From positions 85,974,712 to 86,038,711 of the forward strand of contig JAVMKO010000009.1 in the NCBI GenBank assembly GCA_032164245.1: a DNA stretch of 64,000 nt, in the 5' to 3' direction. The notes beneath the pieces were generated by a model. That model had not been told where the DNA came from. It worked only from the letters and a program-made list of their open reading frames with translations, and made no database searches. Position 1 is the stretch's first letter. Each line of letters opens with the position of its first letter. The DNA is from Sternotherus odoratus (taxonomy: Eukaryota > Chordata > Testudines > Kinosternidae). Positions 38,601 through 49,265 of this stretch are shown here, piece after piece. The position numbers and the translations under genes were made by a program.

Positions 38601-41600
38601 GAGATGTTTTTCTAATAAGATCACTAGAATTGAAAGGGATGAGAAATAACAGTAGTTTTTATGAGTTCTAGAAATTTATCATATTGAAGGGCTTAATGCT
38701 GCACTTGTCTGGAAGAACGGTGTCATCTTTACTGCTGACAAATGCCTATCGTCCCTGTGATAGAGAATCTGCTTATGTCGTGCTGAGTGACTCTAGAGTC
38801 CTTTCCTTGCAGGCAGGAGGAAGAACGCAGGCGCCGTGAGGAGGAGATGAGGCGGCAGCAGGAGGAGATGATGAGACGCCAGCAAGAGGGCTTTAAAGGG
38901 AATTTTGCTGATGCGGTATGAGTTCTCCCACCTTTTGATTCACATATGGCTTCTGTCAGAAGGATCGTTGTTCAGGCACAGGGCAGGATTTCTGGTGATA
39001 GGAATATGACCTGGCATATATTGTCTATAGAAGAGTACCTCTGTATGGAGGGTACAAATAACACAAGAAGATGGGGATGGGACTATCATTTTAAAATTAG
39101 TTTGATCTTGTTGAGGATCACAAAAGTTAAAATTAACCATACTCATGGTTATTGCATGGTCTCACTACAGGCAGAATTAAGATTGTTCGAGTGCCTTTAC
39201 TGTGTTTCCATTTTGTTGTTTCATCTTTAATTTCAAGGGGTCTTGGAGGTGGTTTTAATGATTGATTTTTGGGATAATTACAGCATCTCTAATGTAATTT
39301 ACCCTTTATTACTCGTTTGTACTCTGTCTTAACTTCATCCAAATGCAGTTTTGTCCAGGACTATACATATGGAAATCCAACTGTTCATGGAAATTCACTT
39401 TCCTGCTGTTGTCTATGCAAGACCCACAGTGTGTCAGTCTCGCTTTGCAGCAGAGCACATGCTAACAGGTCCTATTCTTGGAGCAGTAATTGAAAATTTC
39501 CTTCATGAAGATCTCTACAGAGCCCCACAAAGAGTCACATGCCTAGCCACAATAACATTGGCCTGAAGACCCCTGCATTCCAATGTCTTGGCAGTTTCCC
39601 TAAACATTGCTATGTTTAGGGATCACTTTGGGCATGACTGTGTGGTTGTCATTAAAAATCAGTACTTGTCAAGTTACCACACAATGATACTGGGTATTGC
39701 AGTTCCCCAACCGTTAGGATGGCCAGTGTGTCTAACTGATTCCTTGATGCCAGTAGCACGAGTTCTAAGGCCACATATTTCACAGATGAGTAGGGCTAAA
39801 AACTACACTATTGGGAATTCACTAATTTCTAGCTCTGGCAGTTTGTAAGATCAGCTCTTAAAATCTCATTTCAGGAACTACCTTGCTTTTAATCTATTTT
39901 ATTTCTGATGCTATAACAGTTGCCACCTTGAACCATGGGAGCTAGAAATTTGTAAAGGGTGCCTTATATTAAGAGCTTCGAATCTGCTTTCACATAGTGG
40001 TGTGCTATATGGCAAGTGGACTGTATGCATTCCGGTTGAAGTACTTATGTGGCCTACATGACATCCAGGGGTTTTTGCTGTTTCTATCTGTTGTGGTTGT
40101 GAAAAAAAAAATTCCAAATATAAACAGCGTGGTTGATGCAGTACTGTCTTCCTGAGGCTGCAGACAGTTTGAAACTGACCATGAATTTCCTTGACCCACA
40201 TTGATCTTGTTAATGTTGACTCTGAAGCCCAATGATGACACACCAATGTGTGTAGTCTCCCCCCACATATTTATCTCCCCCTGTTGTTTTGTCGTATCAT
40301 TAGCTGTAAGCTCCATGGAGTAGAGATGGTCTCTATGGGGTGATCTACTGTTTTTGAACTGCTTTAATTATTTTTTTAGAAACTGATGCAGCCCTCTAAT
40401 ATGGATTCACTTATACTGGTATAAAGGTGGTGTAACTGTATCCACACTAGAGGATATTCCAATTTATCTGTATAAAATCTTCCCCATACCGAAATAGTTA
40501 AATCCTGTACAGAAACTGTGTAGATCAGGCCTAAACTATGTGCCCCGTACCCAGCACAATGGAGACCTGATTGGGGCCTCTAAGTGCCACTGCAATTCAA
40601 ATAATAAATGGTGGTCCTGGGCATCCAAAGAAGGAAAATGAAACCAGCTCTGTTGGTTCTTGTGAAGAAGTGGGACTGCTCTTGGGGCAAGGGGGCACTG
40701 CTGGCTTTGAAGCAGAATAGCTTCTTTTTTCGCTCACTAGCCTATGACCATAGCAAAAGCCCCTGCATTCCTTTTTAAAGTATGCTTTTCCTGACCTTGG
40801 TGAGGTAGTAGAGTGAATTTCACCTATTAGCAGTAGTCTTAGCAGCCAACAATGTCAGGTCTCTCTACCTAGGCATCAGACATCTCTGTATACTAACACT
40901 TGTGCTTTAAATTTGCACAGTGCTTTGCTGCTGTTGTATGTTTTACAGTGCAGGTGTAGCTAACTATCCTGCAGAATTTATAACTTTAAATTAAGATCTT
41001 ATTTATTTTAGCAGTGAATAGTGGGGTGAATGATTCATTTTCCTTTGCAACTTTTCCTAGGGAGTGACTATTCTATCCAGTCTTCAGTGATAAAGTCTAG
41101 TGAAACTTTCTAGGTTTAAGTTATATTAGAGAATGTCTTAAACGATGTGGTGTGAAATAAGTCTCTCTTTCAGAGGGAGCCACCGGACATGCGAATGGGA
41201 CAGATGGGCATGGGAGGTAAGAGCGGCCTGTGGTTAATTGTCTGCTATGTTTCTATGCATGTTCAGTTCCCCTTTCTGCAGACATTGGACCTACTCTTGG
41301 AATGTTTCATTTTGCTAATTCAATATTTAGTACATTTAAAACTTGCTGTACATAACTTTCAAATGTCTGTTCTCTTAAATTTACATTAAGTAGTCTTTAA
41401 AGCACGTGACAGTTCACAGCATGCAAAGTGAGAAGTATTTGGTGGGATACAGTAATGAAATTACTTTAGGTAGAAAGGTATGTTTTCAGAGGGCTTAGCT
41501 CAGTAAGCAGAAGTTTCAGGTGAAATTGTAGGTAGAGGACAAATGGAATTAAGATTTCCCAAGGAGACTTTTGTCTACTTAGGAATAGGTAAAACATGCA

Positions 41601-44600
41601 GAGAGCGATACTGAGCTCAGCAAACGAAAAGGTCAGATGGGTAATAAGTATGACACATTGAGTGTATTTCCATATTTCTAGTTCACAATCTGCAGTTTTA
41701 GGCTACTTGGGCAGAAATCAGTGAAAAAAGGAGTATTGGATGACTAATAGATGCTGAAATGTGATCTTGATGGCCATCAGCTGTCTCTGCTTTTTGGGTT
41801 GATTGAGTTTTGAGTGCAACCATTGTATCTGATAAATGCAAGGCAGCCTGACTGGTTAGTACTCCCTCTCTTGGATAAAACACACCAGGAAACATGTCTG
41901 GGTCTTGTCTCACTACTGGGAGACATGTCCCCCAATTCCCTTAGAGGTTTGCCAGGAATATTCTTCAGATCTCTCTTTTAGGTGCCATAGGCATGAACAA
42001 TAGAGGGACTATGGGTGCCACCACTGTCCCAGCCGGTGCACCTCCTGCAGCTGGTCCTGGACCTATGATGCCGGATGGAGCCATGGGAATGGTAATGTAT
42101 CTGCAGCATTATTTTTCTAGCTACTCTTTGAGCCCTTGTAAAGAGTACAGTGTGGGGCAAACTATAGAGACTCAGTAGTTTCTCTGTTGCTAAGGCTGAG
42201 ACTTGCTTTACATCAAAGACTTGCTTTCTGGCTCCCTCTCAAATCCTCAGAGTTCACATATATATATGTGGCCAGCATGGAACTCATTGCCCCAATCTGA
42301 GGTGACTCAGTCAGAATTCGTAACACTTTTCTGTCATATTGTACCTCAAAAATAACTTACCCTAAAATGTATTTGAAAGATCTCAGTAACAGTTTTTGCT
42401 TGTGGCAAATCTTTTACACGGGGAAAGGTATATTTGGGAAACTTTATTGAATTGGGGATCTGGGTTTGGGTAGACTATATGGTGCAAATTTTCAAGAGCT
42501 TTCTACCTAGCAGTTCCCATTGAGGACAATGGCAAATCCCCCTAAAGTGAGAACAATATGGTTTGCTGAGCTCTTTTGAAAGTCTGACCATTAAAGAGCA
42601 GAGGATGACAGGAGACTCATGCTTGCTTATTTTCCTCCACCTAAATGGTAGCTTTTTCTTGCAAAGAGCCTTCATAATGAAAAACCATGGTTAATGGAGG
42701 TTTTTCATTCTGACTGTTTTGAGATGAGGAGGAAGAATTGGGGAAGAGGGGAGAGAACCCCCGATCTCCAGCAGTCAATTTTGTGAATGCACTATCTTGC
42801 CTATGGCAATAGTATCTCCTTTTGTTCTTTTCACTGGTGTCTTTCCTCTGCAGTGGATACAGGGGAATTTTCATTCTCTTCTCCACCCTTCCCTATAAGT
42901 GGAAATAAATGGAGGGATCATTTGAGCTTCATAGTTCTTTGACTTTTCTCCTACCCGCATCTCCCTAAATGTTCTATAAAGTTTAGGAGCTCTTCAGGTA
43001 TTCTTCTCCTTGCTTTCCAATCAGTATCATTTTAAACAGTTTAAAAATGCAAAGGAAATGTCATATAAAAACTCTTCATGTTGAATATCCTTACCAGAAG
43101 GTTAAAAATTCCATCAATTAGAAATCCAGAATTAAGGCTCTGCTTAAAAGAAATCCACTGCCGAACTATGCTCCAGCAACAAGGCCACAAGAAAAGAAAA
43201 GAAAGCAGTCCTCTATCCACACATTTTACCTCCGTAATCACCACAAACTTGAATGTTTTACTCTGAATCAGGCAGTAGCTATACCAACGTTTGCCTTTAT
43301 GTCCGCACATAATGAAACCAGTCCATAATTTCACTTTTTGAATTCTAATTAAACAAATAGCATACTAAATATAGCTACTCCTCCACTCTTAAGATTCACT
43401 GGACCACCAATTAGGCAAGTATAAGATTGGTGCTAATGTATCTATATATGCATACCACCTAGTTTAGATTATGAAATTACAGTACTTGTGTGAAAAAAAT
43501 CCTCTTTCAGGGATTCTCAAACTACGGGTCGGGACCTCTCAGGGGGTTGCAAGATTATTACATGGGGGAGGTCATGAGTTGTCAGCCTCCACCCCAAACC
43601 ACACTTTGCCTCCAGCATTTATAATGATGGTAAATGCATTAAAAATGTTCTTAATTGATAAGGGGGGTTGCACTCAGAGGCTTGCTATGTGAAAGGGGTC
43701 ACCTGAACAAAAGTTTAAGAACCCCTGTCCTATTTAGTTTCAAACATGAATGTTTGAAACCATGTATAAAGCCAGTGCTTGTTGGTGCATATTTTTGATA
43801 CTACATCTGCAAGTTGTATCAAGGCAATATATTTACCTAATAAGATAGCCACAGCTATTGTATGTGGACTGCTTAAAGTCCTTATAAAAATGATGCAAGG
43901 AACAAAGAAATTAGTTGCTGTAGGGCAGGGGCTCTCAAACTGGGGGTTGGGACCCCTCAAGGGGTCATGAGGTTATTACATGGGAGGTCACGAGCGGTCA
44001 GCCTCCACCCCAAACCCAGCTTTGCCTCCAGCATTTATGATAGTGTTAAATATATTTTAAAAGTGGTTTTAATATGTAAGGCGGGGGTCGCACTCAGAGG
44101 CTTGCTAGGTGAAAGTGGTCACCAGTACAGAAGTTGGAGAACCACTGCTTTAGAGACAAAGTTAAGGTTGTTGCATGTCTTCACTTCAAGTCTGAGCTTT
44201 CAGATGTTTTGGGGTTACTTTAGTTTAACAAAGTTTGTGTGAGTAATTTAGTTTTAGAAGGGTAATGGGGTGGGATCTCTCAAGAGAGTTAAACTAGATT
44301 AGCTTATAAAGAATCTGTTTTTAATTATATCCAGTGAGGGCTACAAGGCTTTAACTGACAGCTTCAGAACAAGCCATGTCTTCCCTCCATGTTTCTCTCC
44401 CATCTGCTCCACAAAGCTATGCTCTTGCCTGAGGCACAGTATCACATCTGCAGCATGAGCATAGCAGCTGAGTAAATATTTGGTGTCTAAAGTGTTCTGG
44501 GAATGTTGCATACCAAATAAGACACACACTGCTTCAGAAAGCTTAGTCTAAGCTATAGACTAGTGACCATTGGGAGAGGCAGGCCAGGGGATGGGAGGGA

Positions 44601-45773
44601 GAGTACAAAGGTTACCAAAATATGCAGTTGCTCTAGTTGCCAATGTACCATATATTATTATGTGAGATAACTTCAGTTCTCTTGTGATAGCAGTGTTTCA
44701 AGTGGTGACCAAGTTTGTATGGGTAAAGGGGCAGGGAGAGGATGGATTCCGTGAGGGGAAAATGTGAAAGGGATAGGCAACCGAGTGAAAGGCCGGGAGT
44801 CCAGGCATACTGTTGAAAAAGATGACCAATATTGTCTCTGGTGGGGGGGGGGGGGGGGATGGGATGGGACTTCTAGGGGCCAGGAGGCTTTTATAGGCTG
44901 CTTTGAAAGCCAACCCTGCTTGTTAATAGAACCCTGTATTCCAGAGCAGCTGCTTGGTCTGATGAGCAGGTCCTGCACTCACCCATTCCTGGCACTGACA
45001 GTGGTTCCAATCCTTCCTTCAAGTAGGGCCTGTGAGGCCCTGCAGGAGAAGACCAGGGCTGTTCTGTGTGGAAGAGTACAAGGGGGGGCTGCCATTTTAT
45101 TCCTCCTAGTTGTATAAAATCCTCAGCAACACTGGTAGGACGTGTCAGGGTTCCAAATCCTTGATCACTCCCATTTGTAGTTTGAATGATGATTGGGCCT
45201 GGGTGTCCAGGAATGGTGTTCGGTTTCGGGGAGTATGATAGAATTGTAAAATTCTTAGGATTACAGACTGCATTACTCAGACAGTCCACTACAGGGCATT
45301 AGTCTACAGGTTTGTGTGGCTATTTTCCAGGATGCTTGGCCCTGAATTCTCTGGGGAAGCTGACTTTGTTCGTGGTATTTAGTTATCCGAGATCACATCC
45401 CTGTCAGTGCTGTCTTGGTTTGGGGCACTCCCCTCAGTAAATCTGGAATTAAGAGTTTACTCTGTATTCATAGAGTAGGCAAGATTCTGAACTTGCTGCT
45501 TTCCAGTTACTTAATGACTTGAGTTGGTAATCACTTGGTTCTGCGGAGTCCTGATCAGACCCAGGGAGACTGGAATTGCTTCTAACTTAAGTCTTTTCTC
45601 CTTTCTGCCTCTTCTGCGCTCTCGCCCTGTACAAGACACCGCCACCGCCCACTGATCGCTTTGGCCAGGGCAGCGCAATGGAAGGACTTGGAGCTATGGG
45701 AGGAAACCCGCCTGGCTTCAACAGAGGAAATCCTGGGGGGGACTTTGGCCCTAACAAACGTCGTCGATACTAA
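25241..45773 (+). CDS. NONO: NONO (p54nrb), non-POU domain-containing octamer-binding protein, complete
   Basis: NONO is a nuclear DNA/RNA-binding protein of the DBHS family. It dimerises with SFPQ or PSPC1 and works in paraspeckles, transcription, splicing and double-strand-break repair. Coding exons: 25241-25355, 28305-28498, 31627-31928, 33844-33939, 34820-35016, 37414-37498, 38813-38915, 41174-41216, 41982-42091, 45636-45773. They sum to 1383 nt with compatible phases, giving 460 residues against 471 in human. Domains: a short Gln/His-rich N-terminus ([18 protein letters not shown]), RRM1 about 63-130, RRM2 about 137-218, NOPS about 219-270, a charged coiled coil to about 360, then a Pro/Gly/Met-rich tail ending KRRRY. 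The N-terminal His/Gln run is shorter than in mammals. The start ATG lies 9 nt into exon 2. The protein looks intact and under constraint. Confidence 0.97.
25382..26222. mobile_element. MITE in NONO intron 2, with a nested element
   Basis: The left end gggtttggctacac and right end gtgtagccaagccc are inverted repeats. The element is noncoding and carries a second MITE at 25585-25806. No confident target duplication was seen. Confidence 0.65.
25585..25806. mobile_element. Tc1/mariner-like MITE nested in another MITE
   Basis: The ends CAGGTGAGTCACATCTTA and TAAGATGTGACATGCCTG are inverted repeats. TA precedes the left end, and AA, perhaps a mutated TA, follows the right. A related copy in opposite orientation is at 28866-29074. 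Confidence 0.7.
26223..28304. other. NONO intron 2 remainder
   Basis: Unique-looking intronic sequence with no recognised repeat or RNA. A C-rich run lies at 27764-27791. Confidence 0.5.
28305..28498 (+). CDS. NONO: NONO exon 3 (RRM1)
   Basis: Acceptor cttattcccctcag. It encodes [11 protein letters not shown] and most of RRM1, including the RNP2-like LFVGNL and the RNP1-like KGFGFI. It ends in phase 0 at a gtgagt donor. Confidence 0.96.
28866..29074. mobile_element. Tc1/mariner-like MITE in NONO intron 3
   Basis: The ends CAGGCATGTCTCATC and GATGCGACTTGCCTG are inverted and flanked by TA on both sides. It is 209 bp and noncoding. Confidence 0.75.
29144..30606. mobile_element. hAT-type MITE split by a 1.16-kb insertion
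   Basis: The left end CAGAAGTTGGCAACCT at 29144 and the right end AGGTTGCCTATCCCTG ending at 30606 are inverted termini. The hexamer gcttag flanks both. The body matches the fragment at 20818-21055 in reverse. A foreign segment separates 29424 from 30582. Confidence 0.7.
29425..30581. mobile_element. Unclassified insertion inside the hAT MITE
   Basis: 1157 bp interrupt the terminal motif of the surrounding MITE. acatg precedes it and gcatg follows, a possible 5-bp duplication with one mismatch. It begins taacgggacccagctgag and contains an A/T-rich segment near 30375-30460. Five-base duplications suggest an LTR-type element, but it does not have clean TG...CA ends. Confidence 0.5.
30607..33200. 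other. NONO introns 3 and 4, nothing recognised outside exon 4
   Basis: Apart from exon 4 (31627-31928), no gene or clear repeat is seen. A C-rich run (cccccccaccccccacccc) lies near 32740. Confidence 0.45.
31627..31928 (+). CDS. NONO: NONO exon 4 (end of RRM1, RRM2)
   Basis: It starts [16 protein letters not shown] and carries LTVRNLP and GKGIVEF of RRM2. It ends in phase 2 within a Thr codon at gtaagt. Confidence 0.96.
33201..33585 (+). mobile_element. CR1 3' fragment in NONO intron 4
   Basis: acacaagaactagcggtcacc is followed by the CR1 C-terminal remnant (aatgaagttaataggcagcc). It ends with 'gatccagtatggccgttctt' and 'atgttcgta'. It is collinear with 2832-3231. Confidence 0.85.
33844..33939 (+). 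CDS. NONO: NONO exon 5 (NOPS)
   Basis: It encodes [18 protein letters not shown] and [14 protein letters not shown], the start of the NOPS dimerisation segment. The acceptor is ttctttccag and the donor gtatgt. Confidence 0.95.
34408..34697. mobile_element. MITE in NONO intron 5
   Basis: The termini taagggcttgtctt and gagaccagccctta are inverted, and two internal arms around cgtcgactcc/ggagtcgacg could pair. It is about 290 bp and related to 36027-36321. Confidence 0.7.
34820..35016 (+). CDS. NONO: NONO exon 6 (NOPS to coiled coil)
   Basis: It encodes [20 protein letters not shown] and the first charged heptads of the coiled coil. The donor is gtgaga. Confidence 0.95.
35580..35626. repeat. 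(TG)n(AG)n compound microsatellite
   Basis: Alternating TG repeats with one CG run directly into AG repeats. Confidence 0.9.
36027..36321. mobile_element. MITE nested in the 35198-36427 element
   Basis: It starts ggccttgtctacatt and ends gtgtagaccaggcc. The body is collinear with 34408-34697 (cgcgataaatcaat, gtgaggacggcaggtaagtc). Confidence 0.75.
36530..37270. repeat. Dispersed repeat shared with 18900-19680
   Basis: It shares an ordered series of segments with the insertion at 18860-20108, such as atcagtggtcagaatcctac and ggatcctggtatgggg. It is purine-rich, noncoding and of unknown family, and ends close upstream of NONO exon 7. Confidence 0.6.
37414..37498 (+). CDS. NONO: NONO exon 7 (coiled coil)
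   Basis: It encodes [20 protein letters not shown] and the following KRKQMEL. It ends in phase 2 at gtaaag. Confidence 0.95.
37566..38109. mobile_element. hAT-Charlie-like MITE, perfect 8-bp TSD, NONO intron 7
   Basis: It starts CAGTGGTTCTCAAACTTT at 37566 and ends TTTGAGAACCAATG at 38109. Identical ggctagag octamers flank it at 37558-37565 and 38110-38117. The interior is GC-rich imperfect repeats without a transposase. Confidence 0.92.
38813..38915 (+). CDS. NONO: NONO exon 8 (end of coiled coil)
   Basis: An Arg/Glu/Gln-rich helix ([19 protein letters not shown]) is followed by [10 protein letters not shown]. It ends in phase 0 at gtatga. Confidence 0.94.
38916..41173. other. NONO intron 8
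   Basis: 40385-40535 resembles a MITE (cttatactggtataaaggtgg ... tgtgtagatcaggcct). 40545-40615 shares a dispersed repeat with 15455-15500. The rest is unrecognised. Confidence 0.45.
41174..41216 (+). CDS. NONO: NONO exon 9 (43-nt microexon)
   Basis: It encodes [14 protein letters not shown] after the acceptor tctctctttcag and ends at gtaaga. Its 43 nt are needed to keep phase into exon 10. Confidence 0.92.
41982..42091 (+). CDS. NONO: NONO exon 10
   Basis: It encodes the [15 protein letters not shown] segment and a Pro/Ala/Met-rich tail to MMPDGAMGM. The donor is gtaatg. Confidence 0.93.
43508..43727. mobile_element. hAT-Charlie-like MITE, NONO intron 10 (first of a pair)
   Basis: It starts CAGGGATTCTCAAACT and ends AAGTTTAAGAACCCCTG. 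The flanks tcctcttt (43500-43507) and tcctattt (43728-43735) match at 7 of 8 bases. Confidence 0.88.
43926..44147. mobile_element. hAT-Charlie-like MITE, NONO intron 10 (second of a pair)
   Basis: It starts CAGGGGCTCTCAAACT and ends AGTTGGAGAACCACTG. The flanks ctgtaggg and ctttagag match at 6 of 8 bases. The body closely matches 43508-43727 in the same orientation, yet each copy has its own target duplication. They are separate insertions, not a tandem duplication. Confidence 0.85.
44148..45635. other. NONO intron 10, 3' part
   Basis: A poly-G run lies at 44844-44858. No gene or repeat family is recognised. Confidence 0.4.
45636..45773 (+). CDS. NONO: NONO exon 11 coding part
   Basis: The acceptor is ccctgtacaag. 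It encodes [20 protein letters not shown] and the conserved nuclear-localisation-like end NKRRRY, with stop TAA at 45771-45773. Confidence 0.95.
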   Translation, partial: TPPPPTDRFGQGSAMEGLGAMGGNPPGFNRGNPGGDFGPNKRRRY

Positions 45774-46685
45774 CAGGATTAAGCTACCCCCTACGAACCC
45801 CCCAAAGAGGAAAGGAATCTTGGCAGGCCACATACTTGGGGGTGACACTTCATAGTAGTTTTAATTAGGGCCTGCTTTGGCAAAGCCACTCTAAGAAAAG
45901 TGGAGTGCAGTCTGACTGGTAAAGGTTTTAGTAAATTTAATATGGTGCATTCCTATAATTTCAATGTGAAAAGTGGATTTTGGCAGGCTTCAGTAGCTGT
46001 GCAGTAAAAGTAAGACCTGATAGAAGAACCCTGATGCCTTTACCATTCCATGTTTCCTACATGCAGCTGCAGTCCTGAGACTAACTTAGATACAATCAGA
46101 GCATTCGCATTCGTCCAGTACGTCTCCCTTGAGAGTACAGGCAAGTCTCTGGAGAACTAAGGCAGCACTTGGATCTTTTGCAGCCCTCGGTGGCTCTGTA
46201 AATTTATATAGCTCCAAATGACCCATCATGTAGTGAAACCAGGAGGGTTTTATGTTTTTTAACATGTAGTTTTTACTTTTTTCCCTGGACCATTTATTTC
46301 TTTAAAGTAGAGGACCGTCATGTGCAGCCTGAATGGCTGGAAGGCTCTTGATTGAATGGATCTTTGATATGTGTTGTACTGCTGTTTATTTTTACTGGTA
46401 GTAAAGTACAATCTATTGGACAAAAATACTGTATCTCATGCTGAAGACTTAACTGAAACTATTGTTTGTATAACTTTAATCTTGCCTGTCTATTGTGTAG
46501 AACTACTACAAGATTTTCGTTTAGTGTAAACTGTTTGAACACGAGCTGTAATCGTCCCACTAACAAGTTTGAGTTTGTCTGAGGAATGTTACAGGAATGC
46601 ATTATTAAAGTGGATTTTAAGCCTTTTTTTATCTTGTGTGCAGTCTCTTCTGTTCCTGAATAAAGCTTCTGGATACATGCAGACT
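45774..46685 (+). terminator. NONO: NONO 3' UTR and polyadenylation sites
   Basis: The 3' UTR runs about 0.85-0.9 kb. ATTAAA at 46604-46609 is followed by a T/G-rich element (tttttttatcttgtgtg) at 46622-46640. A canonical AATAAA follows at 46659-46664. Either could be used; the first has the better downstream element. Confidence 0.75.
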
Positions 46686-48639
46686 GAGGCACATGAAACC
46701 CCAGTCACTAGAGCAAAATTGCATTGCTGTTCTCAACCACAACGTGCAGAAACTGTCTAACCCTTGAGAGTTCTCCAACAGCATTATCTTTGGCATAGAT
46801 GGCATTTTATTTATAGAACTTTGAGTTGTTTGGAGCCTTCCAATCTCAACTTCAGGGGCTGTGCTAGGGGAATTCACTGAGATTTGTGCTTTTCAGATCT
46901 CCTCAGACTCTTCTGGTGAGGCGGAACTAGGAAGAGCAGAACTGCTATTCCTGCTTGCAACACAGAGCTAGTAGAAGCTTTTTCACTTGTTAAAATGTGG
47001 TGGAAACTGGAAATATAAGTAGTCTGAGATGCTGTAACCTTAAATCTCAAGCTCCTTGCTCCGTTTTACTGTCTGGGAAGCAAACAGGCTGCTTCATCAA
47101 GGGATACTTTCTGCGGGGGAGAAGATGAGTGGGCAACGTGAGGCCATATGTAACTTGCCAGAGCTGTTAAATAAGGGAGATCGAATCAGGACAGTTCCAA
47201 ATGCCTAGCCCTAATGGGGGCAGGAGATTGAAACTGTATTGTCTCGAGTGCCAGTACACTGTTTGCAATGATTTTGCTTCAGTAAGTAGAAGCCTGAAAT
47301 TATGATAACCCTACTTAACTAATCACAGCATTCCCAGAGTATAAACCAGCCTCCATGAATAAGGTGGCTAGCAAGAAGCCTTTCCTGGATCAGGCTATTC
47401 CATAACCACTACTGCAGTGCTTCTTGCACTGTTCTCCAAAACACTTGGTACTGAACTAGATGGCCCTCTGAAGTGATCTAATATGACAATTCCCATTTCT
47501 AACCATAGTAGAGAGAGTGGGTTCTGCAGCTACATCACATTCAGCTAAGACGTTTTTATGGGCATTGATGCAGTAGTTTTGTCACTGGTTTCTCTTTGGG
47601 TTTCCTTGGCTTGGTAGATATTTGAGGTTCTGGATTGTTGTGTAGTTGAGTTAGCTGGAAAGCTGCCTAATATTTCCTTTGCACCCTACTGATGGGACAG
47701 TAGGGTCTTGCATCTGAGTTACAGCTGATCTGTCCCACCTCTGCATAGAGTTGAAACAGGTTACAATGTGGTGTGATCAATACTTAATTTCTAACTTCAC
47801 AATGTGTGTGGCAAAGGCAAGATCAAATGTCTAGGTAATCTGATAACCTCTGCTATGCTGCTTCTCTGCTTTTTTGCTTGTTATTAACTGCAGAAGCAGG
47901 AGGAAGATGTCTTGGGAAAACAGGGACTGCTCAAGCAGTGGAGTCCACTGTGGTGACCTTTCCCTTCACCACAGTAATAATGTAAGATAAGGGCTAGACT
48001 GGCTAACCTTTTCCTATGAATACAGGGACAAAAGCAGGGTGTGAGGATGGCAAGGAAAGGGGGACTTAGCACTGCTCAAAGTTCATCTTACTCCCAAGCC
48101 AGCCTTGTTGTGGAGATTAAAAGGATACATCCAGGGGCAGCTACACAACTAGAGGCTAAAACTCCTCTCTGGTATGTATGTTTCTGAGAGAGCTTTATTT
48201 TCATTTGAATGCCTTTTAAAGCAAGGTGGGGAGCAGACTAAAAAAAACTGTGAGGCTCTTACAAGGGAACTGTCAGGAAAATCAGTCTCACGGGATAGTT
48301 ATGCACATCACTGAGAAGAAACCGCAGCAGAGACCAGCTATGGGATAATTTCCAGGGGTGCTGTGCATTAGTTGGGATATTAAGGACTGGATGACTTTTG
48401 TTTCGTTAGGGGTCTCTGCTGCTGACAGCTCAGAATAGGAATGATGGCTGGAGATATTGTAGCTGGGCTTACATTGTTACAGTATGCTGAAAGAAATGGC
48501 TTTTTAGTAAGAGGCCATCCAAAGAGCAGGACTTTAGAGAAGGATTTATTTTGCTTCTGACAAGCCAAACTCAACTGGTGTGAATAAGAATAGAGCATAC
48601 TTTTCAATATTACTAGCAGATACATAATTGCAGACTTTG
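46686..48639. other. Intergenic downstream of NONO
   Basis: No gene was recognised. 47397-47505 looks like an old CR1 3' end (acttggtactgaactagatg, then gatctaatatgacaattccc). Confidence 0.45.
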
Positions 48640-48960
48640 CAGATTCATAGAGTCCAAAGCTAAAAGATAAACTTTGATCTGGTCTGACTTCCTGTATAGC
48701 ACAGGCTATAGAACTTCCCAAAATAATTCCAAGACCAGAGCTTTTAGAAAAACATACACACTTTATTTTAAAATTGTTAGTGACCGAGAAGCCACTGTCT
48801 CCCTTGGTAAATTGTTCCAGTAATTAATTACTGACTGTTAAAAATGTATGCCTTATTTCCAGGCTGCATTTGTTTGGCTTCAACTTCCAGCTGTTGGATT
48901 GGGTTATCCCTTTCCTTTCTCGACTGACAAGCCCATTAACAATATTTGTTCCCCATGCAG
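48640..48960 (-). mobile_element. Old CR1-type dispersed repeat
   Basis: The text gattcatagagtccaaagc, cctgtatagcacaggctat and aattgttccagtaattaatt belongs to a repeat common in reptile genomes. It was recognised from memory, and orientation and family are tentative. Confidence 0.5.
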
Positions 48961-48971
48961 ATATTTATAAT

Positions 48972-49262
48972 CCAGAGGTGGGCAAACTGCAGAGATGTGG
49001 CCTGCAGGACCCTCCTGTCCGTCCCCTGAGCTCCTGGCCCAGAAGGCTAGCTCACTGCGCTGTCTGTGCTCTGAGTGGGGGGGCTCTGTGCTGTGTGGGA
49101 GTGTGGCTGGCTCCACCTGGGTGGTGCAACTGCCTGTCCTGGTGCTCTGGGCAGTGCAGTAAGGGGGCAGGGAGCGGGGGGGTTGGATAGAGGGCAGAGG
49201 GGTCTGGGGGCATGGTGAGGGGGTGAATAGGGATTGAGGAGGTCTGAGGGTGGGGAACAGGG
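48972..49262. mobile_element. hAT-type nonautonomous fragment
   Basis: It begins ccagaggtgggcaaactgc, followed by GC-rich text typical of a reptile hAT MITE. The right end abuts the CR1 at 49266 and is probably truncated by it. Confidence 0.5.
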
Positions 49263-49265
49263 CCA

